Shown one piece after another: positions 22,901 to 64,000 of a DNA stretch of 64,000 nt. Source of the DNA: Bimastos eiseni (taxonomy: Eukaryota > Annelida > Clitellata > Crassiclitellata > Lumbricidae); assembly GCA_959347315.1 (NCBI GenBank), contig OY365810.1:12172013-12236012 (forward strand), read 5' to 3'. The notes beneath the pieces were generated by a model. It searched no databases. It was given only the letters and a program-made list of their open reading frames with translations, and was not told where the DNA came from. The translations under genes and the position numbers were made by a program. Every line of letters begins with the position of its first letter. Position 1 is the stretch's first letter.

Positions 22901-25189
22901 AGACAATAAGAGTCTAAGGTGAATTAGTATGATATTGTCTTTGTACTGGAGGGGGTTTGTCCCAAAGAGGCGGATTCTGCGAACTGTACAAGAACTTCAA
23001 GTTAAAAAGAACGAAAAATTATTCAGTGGCGTCTGTCACAGATAGATCATTAAACTTACCATAAATTTTAAAAAATGCGCCAAGACACGGCCAAGGTCCT
23101 TGGACACGGCCGACTTAATAAACATAGAGATGTGTGCCACTGCCACTGCTGCGCAAACCATAGATATATTTATGACGCGGGTGCATACGCGTTTGCTCTA
23201 GTGAAGTGCCGAGTGTAGAGTTCCTGCTTAGTGAAAATGCCTAAATAAATGTTTAGCAATGTTACGAATAATGTTAAATGTTCGTTAAAGTAGGCCAAAC
23301 TTCCATGAAAAGTGCATATGCCAGATGCCAAAAACATAGATCTTAATATTTCCCACAACATAACAATAAAGATTTTAGAGTCGTAGACTAAGTTATGAGA
23401 ACTTATGACACTTTCTATCTCCGCTGTGGCCCTGTGCATTTGGTCTGTTTGGTGGTCAAAGCAAAGGTCAAAGCACACAAACCGTGGCGCCACGTAGCGA
23501 CTGGTTGCGTGGTATCTTAGCAACTATTGCTGCCTAACCAATTGAGAGTAGGTCACGTGAATAATCAGATAGGCCTACATTGAGTTTTCCGACTCTGCCA
23601 TCTATGCTAACAAGGGTTTAAAGTGGTACAGATAGGTTTGCTAGACGACCGGAAATAAAGAGGACGTCGTAGTAGTGAGAACAAGCACGGAGAGTTTAAG
23701 CTTACAAGAAGAGCTGTTGATTATTATAATAGGATATGAGTACTTTAGAGGATATCTCTTGATAGACTAGTCCTTTCTGAAGAGCTGGCGCAGCATAGGC
23801 TGAAGAGCAGTTTAGTTCTAGAGTTTGATGGGGATGAGATTGGAGACCAAGATGGCGTAATCGTAAATCGCAAACTCTACACTACTTCAGCGCCCACAAA
23901 ACCGGTGACAGCAAAGAGATGAAATATTAATGAATTCAATTCATCAAAGAAAGCACTGCAGGTTCTTCCGAGTAAGTTGATGATTTAGGAGATCGGTAGG
24001 CCTACATATAAGCCATAATCAGGGTTGTTAATATCGCCGATACTTTTGTCAGTATCGCAGCGAGTATCGCGATAGTTTTATTTTGCTGGTATCGCGTGTG
24101 TATCGCGATACCTATTTTTAGCCTGTCAGCTCTTATCTAGATTCCTTGTAATTGGCCCAAACGATTCCTTAAGAAATTTTCTATCAGCGGTGGATGAATT
24201 ATAATTTGAACTAAGATCGAAGCTATGCAATCATATTGAAAAGTATTAGTTAAAGTATTGGTATCGCGATATTTTAATTAGGAAGTATTGGTATTGGTAT
24301 TGGAATACTTTTTTCCAGTATTGTTAACAACCCTGGCCATAATGCAGATCGTTGATTTAGACTGAGCAGTTTCATAGTGACAGTAGGCAGTAGCCGATTC
24401 GAATGTTTTATCCATGCAAAGCTTGCGCCAGTATTTTGTGGAATTAGATTTTAAGATTTTAAGCTATTTAAAAACACCCAAAATCGTTAAAGTGTAAATT
24501 TTAAGTTTTTATTATTTTCATTCTTCGGTTCGATTGATTGTGCTTTAGTTAATTAGAATAGCCCATAATGCTTGCAGTCTTGCATGCTATAGGCCTAGCT
24601 AGTCCGCACTAAAACAGACGACAGAGAGACCAGAATCATGCCTACATGTAGGCCCTATATGGGATGTTGTACTATGTTCCTCCAGGTCGTAATTTTTGTT
24701 CGATGAGCTACATGTAGTAGCCTACGTTAAAATCCTAAACACCTAAAACATATTATGAAAGAAAAAGAAAAATGTTCATCGTTGTAAAGTTTAGGCCCAC
24801 AGCGCAAATGCACTAGGCCTACATGTACATTGCCAGCGAATAGGCCTATCCTGATCTCTCAGGCGTCATTTTTTGGAAGCTAACCATAGAAAATTACAGA
24901 GCAGCAACTGAAATCTTCTCTGCTTGATCGTCGATCGCCTGTTCTTGTGTCAGCCTTCCTGTTCATGCACTCAAGTATAGTAAATAGTCTAATTATATTT
25001 TCATGAACCAGTTAGCTAATCGCAATAATAGCCTTTAATAGGTGTAGCCTTCAGGCATCTTTTAAACACTGTTCAAAGCAACTTACCTTTCGAAAACTGT
25101 GTTATTCCGACAAAAGCCACTTTTCCAAGGAGACCTTTTCCGAGCAATTCGATCCTTGAACCAACTCTTATTAATCTGCCCTCGGCCAT
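183..25189 (-). CDS. DCTN1: Dynactin subunit 1 (p150Glued), 30 coding exons, C-terminal end missing
   Basis: p150Glued is the large dynactin subunit that binds microtubules and dynein intermediate chain during retrograde transport. Exons in coding order, all in continuous phase: 25189-25087, 21475-21354, 21120-20947, 20288-20157, 19513-19442, 18774-18667, 17304-17208, 16509-16434, 16030-15871, 15270-15166, 14519-14328, 13067-12957, 12648-12549, 11766-11681, 11190-11063, 10477-10363, 9182-8994, 8389-8306, 7888-7820, 7469-7367, 7186-7087, 6154-6061, 5584-5465, 4372-4230, 3609-3491, 3131-3097, 1984-1913, 1695-1585, 596-495, 278-183. The total is 3318 nt, about 1106 codons; vertebrate p150 is about 1280. 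Order and local similarity follow the family throughout: CAP-Gly, coiled coil 1, intercoil domain, coiled coil 2, C-terminal region. The final donor at 182 shows that the last exon(s) lie outside the window. The start ATG is chosen because CAP-Gly follows at once; no in-frame stop is seen about 60 nt upstream, so an earlier start or exon is possible. Introns 4 and 19 use GC donors. Confidence 0.95.
3491..5584 (-). CDS. DCTN1: DCTN1 exons 23-25: coiled coil 2
   Basis: These exons encode residues about 841-967: [17 protein letters not shown] (exon 23), [17 protein letters not shown] (exon 24) and [21 protein letters not shown] (exon 25), matching p150 coiled coil 2, which in dynactin lies near the Arp1 filament. 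Exon 23 joins exon 22 in phase only if its acceptor is placed at 5585 (TATAG), which adds a Pro-containing stretch like the one found at this position in homologues. Confidence 0.92.
6061..12648 (-). CDS. DCTN1: DCTN1 exons 13-22: intercoil domain
   Basis: Ten exons encode residues about 485-840, the helical globular region between the two coiled coils. Recognisable stretches are [20 protein letters not shown] followed by DHDAILVLL (exons 13/14), [19 protein letters not shown] (exon 16), [21 protein letters not shown] (exon 17, split by the family's usual pattern) and ANGEYDS (exon 22). Exon 19 ends ATG|GCAAGT, a second GC donor. Introns here contain a hAT-type element (6611-6983), an L2-tailed SINE copy (11503-11590) and the hairpin at 10174-10263. 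Confidence 0.92.
6611..6983. mobile_element. hAT-type non-autonomous element (373 bp)
   Basis: Terminal inverted repeats are CAGAGTTGTATGC on the left and CAGTGTTGTATGC (reverse complement of the right end). It is flanked by a perfect 8-bp duplication AATCCTAC at 6603-6610 and 6984-6991. The right half holds tandem GTCTCGGTACCTCACT-like units. There is no transposase frame. It lies in the DCTN1 intron between exons 22 and 21. Confidence 0.85.
7915..7958. repeat. (TA)n(TG)n microsatellite
   Basis: Alternating TA followed by TG dinucleotides in a DCTN1 intron. Confidence 0.95.
10061..10150 (-). repeat. SINE family A copy
   Basis: It shares the sequence TTCTAAAGCGCCACTCGAAAG...CAGGGCACCAGCTTATTC...GAGCGC with four other loci, here diverged. 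On the minus strand it ends TGGCACTTTAGAAATTTTGAGATTACGATTACG, an L2-like 3' end with an (ATTACG) tail. Confidence 0.75.
10174..10263. repeat. Long perfect hairpin in a DCTN1 intron
   Basis: Arms 10185-10209 and 10228-10252 are perfect 25-bp inverted repeats with an 18-nt loop. Weaker pairing extends outward to about 10174 and 10263. No 8-bp flanking duplication was seen. It lies between exons 17 and 16, next to a family A copy. Confidence 0.85.
11503..11590 (+). repeat. SINE family A copy (plus orientation)
   Basis: GCGCTCATGAATAATCTGG, then GTGGTGCTTTAGAAATTTGG and a tail ATTGTGATTATGATTGCGATT. This is the only copy seen in plus orientation. Confidence 0.7.
12957..20288 (-). CDS. DCTN1: DCTN1 exons 4-12: coiled coil 1 (dynein-binding)
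   Basis: Nine exons encode residues about 134-484, rich in heptads. Landmarks are [17 protein letters not shown] (exon 4), [14 protein letters not shown] (exon 6), [15 protein letters not shown] (exon 8), SEKQEHQ (exon 9), [14 protein letters not shown] (exon 10) and [17 protein letters not shown] (exon 11). In p150 this long coiled coil (CC1A/CC1B) contacts the dynein intermediate chain. Exon 4 ends CAG|GCAAGT, a non-canonical GC donor with otherwise perfect consensus. Exon 8 joins exon 7 in phase only with the acceptor at 16510; that acceptor has a weak pyrimidine tract, so its boundary is the least certain of the group. Confidence 0.92.
13822..14253. mobile_element. hAT-type non-autonomous element (432 bp), GGTTCTCAA termini
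   Basis: Ends CAGCAGTTCTCAACC and CAGCGGTTCTCAATC (reverse complement of the right end), with a perfect 8-bp duplication GAATAGAA at 13814-13821 and 14254-14261. The ends and the inner GGGTTGCGACCCC motif resemble the CAGCGGTTCTCAACC-type hAT (Charlie/SPIN-like) termini known from many animals. It lies in the DCTN1 intron between exons 12 and 11. Confidence 0.87.
14561..14680 (-). repeat. SINE family B copy (L2-type 3' end)
   Basis: The plus strand reads TTTATATAGCGGCTCTTTAAG, ATATCTACTCAGAGGCGCTC, then CTTAATGATGTTAAATT. The complement ends GCCGCTATATAAA, the L2-like 3' end. Confidence 0.72.
16873..16919. repeat. (TA)n microsatellite
   Basis: More than 20 TA units in the intron between exons 8 and 7. 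Confidence 0.95.
17350..18118. repeat. GT-rich minisatellite, about 770 bp
   Basis: Units such as GTGTGTATATGTGTGTTTAG alternate with GTGTGTGTGTATGTGTGTGTAG-like pieces over the whole stretch, in the intron between DCTN1 exons 7 and 6. The open frame across it is repeat translation only. Confidence 0.95.
18361..18430 (-). repeat. SINE family B copy with (TTGA)n tail
   Basis: ATCAATCAATCAATAAAACTTG then TTATAGTGGCTC and ATCTACTCATAGGCGGC. On the minus strand this is a 3' end with an ATTG/TTGA tail. Confidence 0.7.
19130..19375. repeat. Tandem repeat of ACACAAAATAGATATA units with AATG expansions
   Basis: Five copies of TTACACAAAATAGATATAT separated by GTTAAAATAAATG and variable GAAT runs, in the intron before exon 5. 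Confidence 0.9.
20580..20785. repeat. Degenerate TAACTGTAACCAGTAAACAA tandem repeat
   Basis: About eight imperfect units of roughly 24 bp, including TAACTGTAACCAGTAACCAA and GTAACTGCAACCCAATG, in the intron between exons 4 and 3. Confidence 0.75.
20947..21120 (-). CDS. DCTN1: DCTN1 exon 3: linker after CAP-Gly
   Basis: This 58-codon exon begins [18 protein letters not shown], which aligns with the IQVFEDG stretch just after CAP-Gly in vertebrate p150. The rest is Ser/Thr/Val-rich and poorly conserved. The acceptor is CACATGCAG and the donor is a weak GTTCTT. In vertebrates this region is about 100 residues, Lys/Pro-rich and alternatively spliced. Here the chain goes straight to coiled coil 1, so either the basic linker is reduced or alternative exons between 21.1 and 20.3 kb were missed. 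Confidence 0.8.
21354..25189 (-). CDS. DCTN1: DCTN1 exons 1-2: CAP-Gly microtubule-binding domain
   Basis: Exon 1 (25189-25087) encodes [19 protein letters not shown] and onward and ends in phase 1 at a GTAAGT donor. Exon 2 (21475-21354) continues with [19 protein letters not shown] and ends QSQ at a GTAAAC donor. Together they form residues 1-75 with the CAP-Gly signature GKNNG, the site that in this family binds the C-terminal EEY/F of tubulin and EB/CLIP partners. The exon junction reads FSK-G-TGKW, about two residues longer than F-x-x-GKW in the homologues I can recall. Intron 1 (3.6 kb) carries a hAT-type MITE at 24020-24335 and a 55-bp tandem repeat at 22769-22932. Confidence 0.95.
22769..22932. 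repeat. 55-bp tandem repeat, three copies
   Basis: Three nearly identical units containing AAGACCTGAGGTGAGACAAT and GTGAATTCGTATGA. They differ by two substitutions. It lies in DCTN1 intron 1. Confidence 0.93.
24020..24335. mobile_element. hAT-type MITE (316 bp) with TATCGCGATA palindromes
   Basis: Ends CAGGGTTGTTAA on both sides in inverted orientation, flanked by a perfect 8-bp duplication GCCATAAT (24012-24019 and 24336-24343). Several GTATCGCGATA motifs lie inside. It sits in DCTN1 intron 1. Confidence 0.88.
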
Positions 25190-28100
25190 TAGCAGCCGTT
25201 CTAAACGTCGACAGAATAAAAGGCAATAAATTAGCCTATGAGCATCATTAAAGCTGTTGCTAAAATTTTATCTAATAACTTATGTTCTTAACATGCACAT
25301 AAAGATTCGTCATCTATTCATTGTTTCAGTGGCCAGCTAAAACGATGATAAACGGAGTTTAACGGACGCTACCTGAAAGCGCACTCGCTGACGCATGATT
25401 CTAGAACACTTGAACTTGACTTTTAAGCTACAACAAAATTGACGACCATGCATAGCCCATTCTTCTTTTACGTTATGTAAATTATGTAAAACAAACCTGC
25501 CCAATGTTGAATTGTGTAGAAAACAGCCCTAAGGTTTCCAAATTCCGGTTTAATGTAACGAAAGTTGCGAATCCCTCTGCGGTCATTTGGCTTTTAAAGG
25601 AGAGCGTTCAAATGCAAAGATGCCGCAAACATAGATTGCATGGATAGCGCAGGTGTTTTTCAGTTACCCAAACACGTCATATTTATACTGTTGGTAGATC
25701 TATGGCATAAAGGATTGGAAGTAGACACAGTATAAATGTTACCGATGTACAATATAATCATTGTGCACTTATGAATTAAAACTTGTCGTCTCTTAGTCTA
25801 GCGTACAGGCGCTCTAGACGTGTATACAAAATGCACTTAAACGACTTCGGTTGCGAGCACTCCTTCCAATGAAGAAAATCGCGCGCCATCACACATCCGT
25901 ATACACGGTGGATGCTAGTATTGCAGGTAGGCCTGTAGCTTAAATCCTAGGCAGCCAAGCGTACCACAGCTGATACCGAGAACAATTGAATAGTTTAATT
26001 CTCTCAACTGTAACACGGGCCAACGCAGCAAAACTTCATATTTATTTTAGGTCGGTATCATCCAAATTATCTAGACGTCATACCATAATCTGGCAATGTC
26101 CTGTGGCGTTCATTACTCGGCAATTGATGGTGACAATTATTATTATGCCCCTTGAGTGCTAAAATAATTGTCTAATTGGCTCAAATTAATATTTCGCTTT
26201 TAATTCATTTTATATCGTGTACTAGGCTCAGTCATTTGAGTAGTGGTAACATTTTTCTTACCTATTATTCTAAGCATCATATTCTACATTAAACTCTATG
26301 GTGTACACGTAGGCCTATGCTATTTGAAGTCAATCTGTTTGACGCTTTGAATCAGATGCTTTAACATGCATAACATAACACGGGTTTAAAGTAAGACGTT
26401 TAGTCTGTATTAAAACCACTGTAATTTAGCCTGGATAAATTCAATAGACCAATTTTCCAAGTTTCCAAGTCTTGCAGCAACAGCTTCTACAAAACACTCA
26501 TAGACCACATTATAAGCCTAGGTCTACTGTCATATAGTTATGCACCACGATGCGTGCTAATTTCACATAAACTACTTTCTAGAGGCCATTAGGACCCTAC
26601 ATCTATTGGGGCACATAGACTCTTATAGATCTGCCCATTAATTATCTTCGCGTATTACAGAATTTGTTTTCTAAATCAGATTGTGTGAAACATGTAGGCC
26701 ACTGAACAACTACAGACTTACAGAGCGTTTCAATCAGATGAAATTGTGAGTCAACTAGGAAGCGAATGATTATGATAGTCATAGCCTAAATATCCAAGGT
26801 AAGCTTAGGCCTATATTAGGGCTACATACCGTGCTAGTCGCCAGGAGTCAACAGTAGATATATGCAATTAAGCGGCTATGCCAAAAAACTGCAATAATTA
26901 TGGCTAATTAGTAATTACATTCATTGTTAGACTTGTTTTGGTTCGCATAGGTTGGTGCACACGGCCACGTTCTGGTGAGTCATGCATGGTGGTCGTTACG
27001 TAGACGTAAGTCTGGTAAATGCATGTAGAATGGTTTGATAAATACTCACAATAGTAGGCTAATAACAAGCGTCGCAATAAAATTTAAATCCTGGTGTTCG
27101 AAAATATTTGCTGGTTAACAAACATTGTCTCGTGAACAGCCCACGAATTAGATAATTCTTGGTAACCGAACCTAGCCTCCCTGGGCTATAACGAGAGATT
27201 TGGTTCCACATCTTTCTTAATATTTTCCACTCCGTATAGGCCTACTCTATACAACTATGCATACATTTCTTGAGTAGTCTTTGTGTAGCTCCTGTTTGTA
27301 GAAAGAGCCTCGCATTTATTCATCATTAAAATCAAATATCTTGTGTATGTCGAAAGATCCATGTGTTTATGTATTTAATCTTGGATATGGTGAAGGTCTG
27401 CCCCTTCGAACAGTCCATCTTGTGTAAGTAAATTGTGTACAAGTATACTCATTATAGGCTTAGAATGTAGGACATATGTATAATGTAGCCTACTATAAAA
27501 ACTTTAAAGACGACAGAGATTTTAAAAAACTTTAAGATATTCTTATTAATTTAGATGTAGGCCTATCTTTTGGAGTTTTTAATGAAGAGCTCTACGCAGG
27601 CGAAGCACATGAATGAGTTCCCTCAGCAGACCAGTCATACGGCGAATCGACTCCGCTGCAACTCTCGTCAATTCCTATTTTGATGCGTCAGGACTATTGC
27701 AACTAAATTTTACAGGGCTGCCCAAGTCCGGGTTTTGACTCGTGAGAGCAAGCAATTGTAAGTATACATGTCGTGATGGTCCATTTAATGAACTTGAAGC
27801 AAACACAGCAACGGAATTTGACATCTGCCATGCCCTGATAGGCTGCTTATGTAACCTACCATAGACGTATAGTGACGATAACTAACTGACGCGGTGGTTG
27901 TGGGCACAATGAATTTTAACAATGTCTAAAACCAGTGCTTCAGTTGTCAATGTAGCTGGGGGCTGGTTTCAACCCTCTGCAGCTTTCTTTAGCCCCTCTG
28001 CTGTGTAATACAGAAGAGAAGTTGGGTGATTAGGAAATTATGGCATCTCTTGAAGCGATAGTCGTTTCATATGCAACATATTTACAACATTAATTTTCAT

Positions 28101-28253
28101 TTTTACCTGCGTTGGAGTAATTTGGTAATATGTAGGCCTAAACTATTAATCCTCATCTCCTTTTTGACCACTAAGATTCCGCCTAGAACAGATAGCAAGG
28201 CCTCGGCAGGTGACAAAATCAATAGCATTCATTACACTACGTGAGCCTACGCG
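25190..28253. other. DCTN1 upstream region
   Basis: About 3 kb upstream of the DCTN1 start. No open frame longer than 60 codons, no clear TATA box and no RNA gene were recognised. The DCTN1 promoter and any 5' UTR exon should lie here. GTAGGCCTA-type short motifs recur, as elsewhere in the window. Confidence 0.4.
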
Positions 28254-28261
28254 ACTAGCGC

Positions 28262-29098
28262 TAGGGATGTGGTCTCGAGACCGCGGTCTTGGTCTCGAGA
28301 CGGTCTCGAGACCGGAAAAACTGGGGTCTTGGTCTTGGTCTCGGACCATCGGTCTTGGTATTGGTCTCGACTGCGTCGGTCTTGGTCTTGGTCTTAAAGG
28401 AACGGTCTTGGGATTGCTCTCCGTGCTAGGTTAGCGTTCTTGGTCATTTGCCGTCTCAGAGCTATTTCTTTGATTTTTGTCCGTTATTTTAGATTATTAG
28501 AGACACCGGATGTCTAGACCCTACGCGCTTGTTCTCGACTTATGACGTGCGGACCATCTATATATATACATGTTACCATGGGCAAAAAATGCTTTTGCAA
28601 CGGAATCAGCCATTTCAAAATTCGTTTTCACAAATTTCAAGGTTTTGGAACAATCTAATAATCATGTGGTCGGCCACGTATAGTCACTGTTAATCTACAA
28701 TTCCGAGTACAAGTAGGCCTACATCATTCAAACGGAACGTTAATCTACATGCTCAGATGTCTTAAAGTATTTACCCATCATAGGCCTATACATATATATA
28801 TATATATATATATACTATAAGTAATTTATAGTGTGATATTCTCCGGCCGAAGCCAAGGGTTGAACCCGCAAAAGTCAGACTGGCCGGTAAAACTGTTCTC
28901 TGGACCATTATTAAGATTAGTATTCTTCAGCAAAAATTAATTTCTAAGTGTGGTATTCCGTTTTAGCGTCTTAATAAATTGAATTGTTTATAAATAGAGA
29001 TCAGCGGTCTTGGTCTCGGACCACCCGGTCTTGGTCTTGATCTTGGACCTCTCTGTCTTGGTCTCGGTCTCGAGGTTTTGGTCTCGTGCCCAACACTG
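28262..29098. mobile_element. hAT-like element (837 bp) with GGTCTT/GGTCTC arrays at both ends
   Basis: Flanked by a perfect 8-bp duplication ACTAGCGC (28254-28261 and 29099-29106). The right end, read inward, is CAGTGTTGGGCACGAGACC and the left is TAGGGATGTGGTCTCGAGACC, an imperfect inverted repeat. Both ends carry GGTCTTGGTCTC units in the same direction plus GGTCTCGAGACC palindromes. The middle is unrelated AT-rich DNA with an AT tract (about 28788-28816). No transposase frame is visible. The right boundary is duplicated (about 29113-29136). Confidence 0.72.
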
Positions 29099-29689
29099 AC
29101 TAGCGCCACGTTGTCCAACACTGACTAGCGCCAGGTTGTATATCTCAGAATTGTTGTTCTCATGAGTTCTCATCCTCTGCGACTGACCAATCTATGTAAG
29201 TTCTAGAAAACAGAAGGTTCCGTTGGTTTCTCTTACACAAAACATTCTATGACAGAAGCGCAATAGTAACAGTAAGGGGTGGAATAGTCATTGTCGTAGT
29301 AGAACTAGAAGCAGCTGTTGTTGCTGTTGATGGTGTTGTTGCAGTGATGGAAACAATAGCAATAGTGATATCTCTACGAAGAAAATACACATATAATCCA
29401 CCATGAAGACAAACAACAAACAGTAATTAGTCGAAATTTTAAAATGTGCGACTGAAAAGCTAATGTCAAAACAGCTACGAGTCCACAATTGTTCGTCTGT
29501 GAAAACAATATGAAACGTTGAAAGAAGCTAAACAGTTTAAAAGCGCAGAACATATATGACATCAAAATCCATCAACCTTATGAAACTTAATAACACACAG
29601 TGCATAGAAAGCATGCAGAAATAGGCACACAAGTTTACATAAGAGATGCGAATAAAGGCAAACAAGGGAAGAATATAGACTTGCAAAGT

Positions 29690-29770
29690 CATCAAACGCG
29701 TCGGCATGCATCAAAGCCACCAAACGTGTCGGCATACATCAAACGCGTCGGCATACATCAAACATATACG
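29690..29770. repeat. 19-bp tandem repeat (CATCAAACGCGTCGGCATA)
   Basis: About four units, one interrupted by CATCAAAGCC. It lies in the intergenic region. Confidence 0.85.
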
Positions 29771-30110
29771 AAAGTCATCTGACACCTGTCGTCATACGAA
29801 AAAGTACTTTCCGGGCAAAGAACATTAGGACGAATCAGCATCGATTGGTCTTAAGAGTCGCGTTTCTGATGCCGTTAGACGGCATAACCCTACAAGAGTT
29901 CTCTCCAAAACTTCCCTCAAGACTCGAACTTGACATTGAATGCCTCTGGGCCAATGAATCCATCAGATGTATACTAATCTACTTCTGTAGCGCCAGTCTT
30001 CCTGTTTTTTCTTTGCATTCGTCCTGTTTTCTGCTAACCGTGGATTTGAGCATGGAAAACGTGTGCTTCTTACTTCACAGATACTTCTTTACCATGTAAC
30101 TCTTATGTGA

Positions 30111-30175
30111 ATCGTAATCGGCAATTCCAAACTTCTAAAGCGCCACCCGAAAGCTAAGCGCAGGGAGCGCTGCAT
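30111..30175 (-). repeat. SINE family A copy
   Basis: AATCGTAATC, then ACTTCTAAAGCGCCACCCG and AAGCTAAGCGCAGGGAGCGC, with the CACCAGCTTATTCA part deleted. It lies just downstream of the membrane-protein gene's stop codon. Confidence 0.72.
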
Positions 30176-30266
30176 TCAATGACACCCTTTGGAAGGTTTT
30201 TTCCGTGAATCCCAGCAGACCACCCACCTTGACCTCGCCATTGTTCGCTGACAGATGTGGGGTGGA

Positions 30267-63773
<33,507 letters not shown>

Positions 63774-63806
63774 GACTTCGCTCTTCTTGCTGACGACTCT
63801 AAAGCA

Positions 63807-63814
63807 CTTTTATA
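63807..63814 (-). promoter_or_regulatory. Possible TATA box of the membrane-protein gene
   Basis: TATAAAAG lies 34 nt upstream of the predicted ATG on the minus strand. A start site 25-30 nt downstream would leave only a very short 5' UTR, so this may be chance. Confidence 0.25.
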
Positions 63815-64000
63815 TTGTACCTCTCGTCCGCCGAATTCCCGAACGGACGGAAGGACCGACTAAGGCGACACCCAACCACCGTTCCTCTTTCGATGTCTGG
63901 AGTCGTATATATTATACCCTGGTGCGAGACTTACGACGACGCCATTAATTTATGTCAGTCCGTTCAACGATATCGAGATGGATTATTTTGCCTGTTTCTG

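Noticed and set aside
28845..28895. GGTTGAACCC resembling a tRNA T arm
   Set aside because: No A box, anticodon arm or acceptor stem could be placed around it; it lies inside the hAT-like element.

Overview
This is a gene-poor eukaryotic (animal) window with many introns and simple repeats and no prokaryote-like operons. Two protein-coding genes can be supported, both on the minus strand. A degenerate mitochondrial insertion at 59.88-60.72 kb reads as cox1 followed directly by cox2. It uses TGA for Trp, and an AGA codon sits where cox1 has Ser, which points to an invertebrate mitochondrial code. cox1-cox2 adjacency without a tRNA between them is common in molluscs and some other lophotrochozoans, so a marine lophotrochozoan, perhaps a mollusc, is my best guess (inference).

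Region 1 (183-25189, minus strand): dynactin subunit 1 (p150Glued, DCTN1). I could chain 30 coding exons in consistent phase, giving about 1106 codons from the CAP-Gly start to near the C terminus. The last exon or exons lie beyond the left edge. Two of its introns have GC donors. The introns hold several transposon copies, including three hAT-type elements with perfect 8-bp target duplications, and a long perfect hairpin.

Region 2 (25190-30266): intergenic DNA between DCTN1 and the 3' end of the next gene. It includes an 837-bp hAT-like element built around GGTCTT/GGTCTC repeats.

Region 3 (30267-63773, minus strand): a predicted three-exon gene whose exon phases fit exactly (52+303+404 nt = 253 codons). 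It encodes a 252-residue single-pass membrane protein that I do not recognise. Its introns are about 21.3 and 11.4 kb. They hold a perfect ~986-bp GATA tract, two more hAT elements (one with an internally deleted transposase), a LINE nested inside an L2-like LINE, the mitochondrial insertion, a small MITE and several minisatellites.

Two families of short dispersed repeats carry 3' ends that resemble the 3' end of the L2-like LINE in the same window, suggesting SINEs mobilised by it. No functional cassette beyond the two genes is evident. The most novel items are the unrecognised membrane-protein gene, the intronic hairpin and the dense set of hAT elements with intact target duplications.
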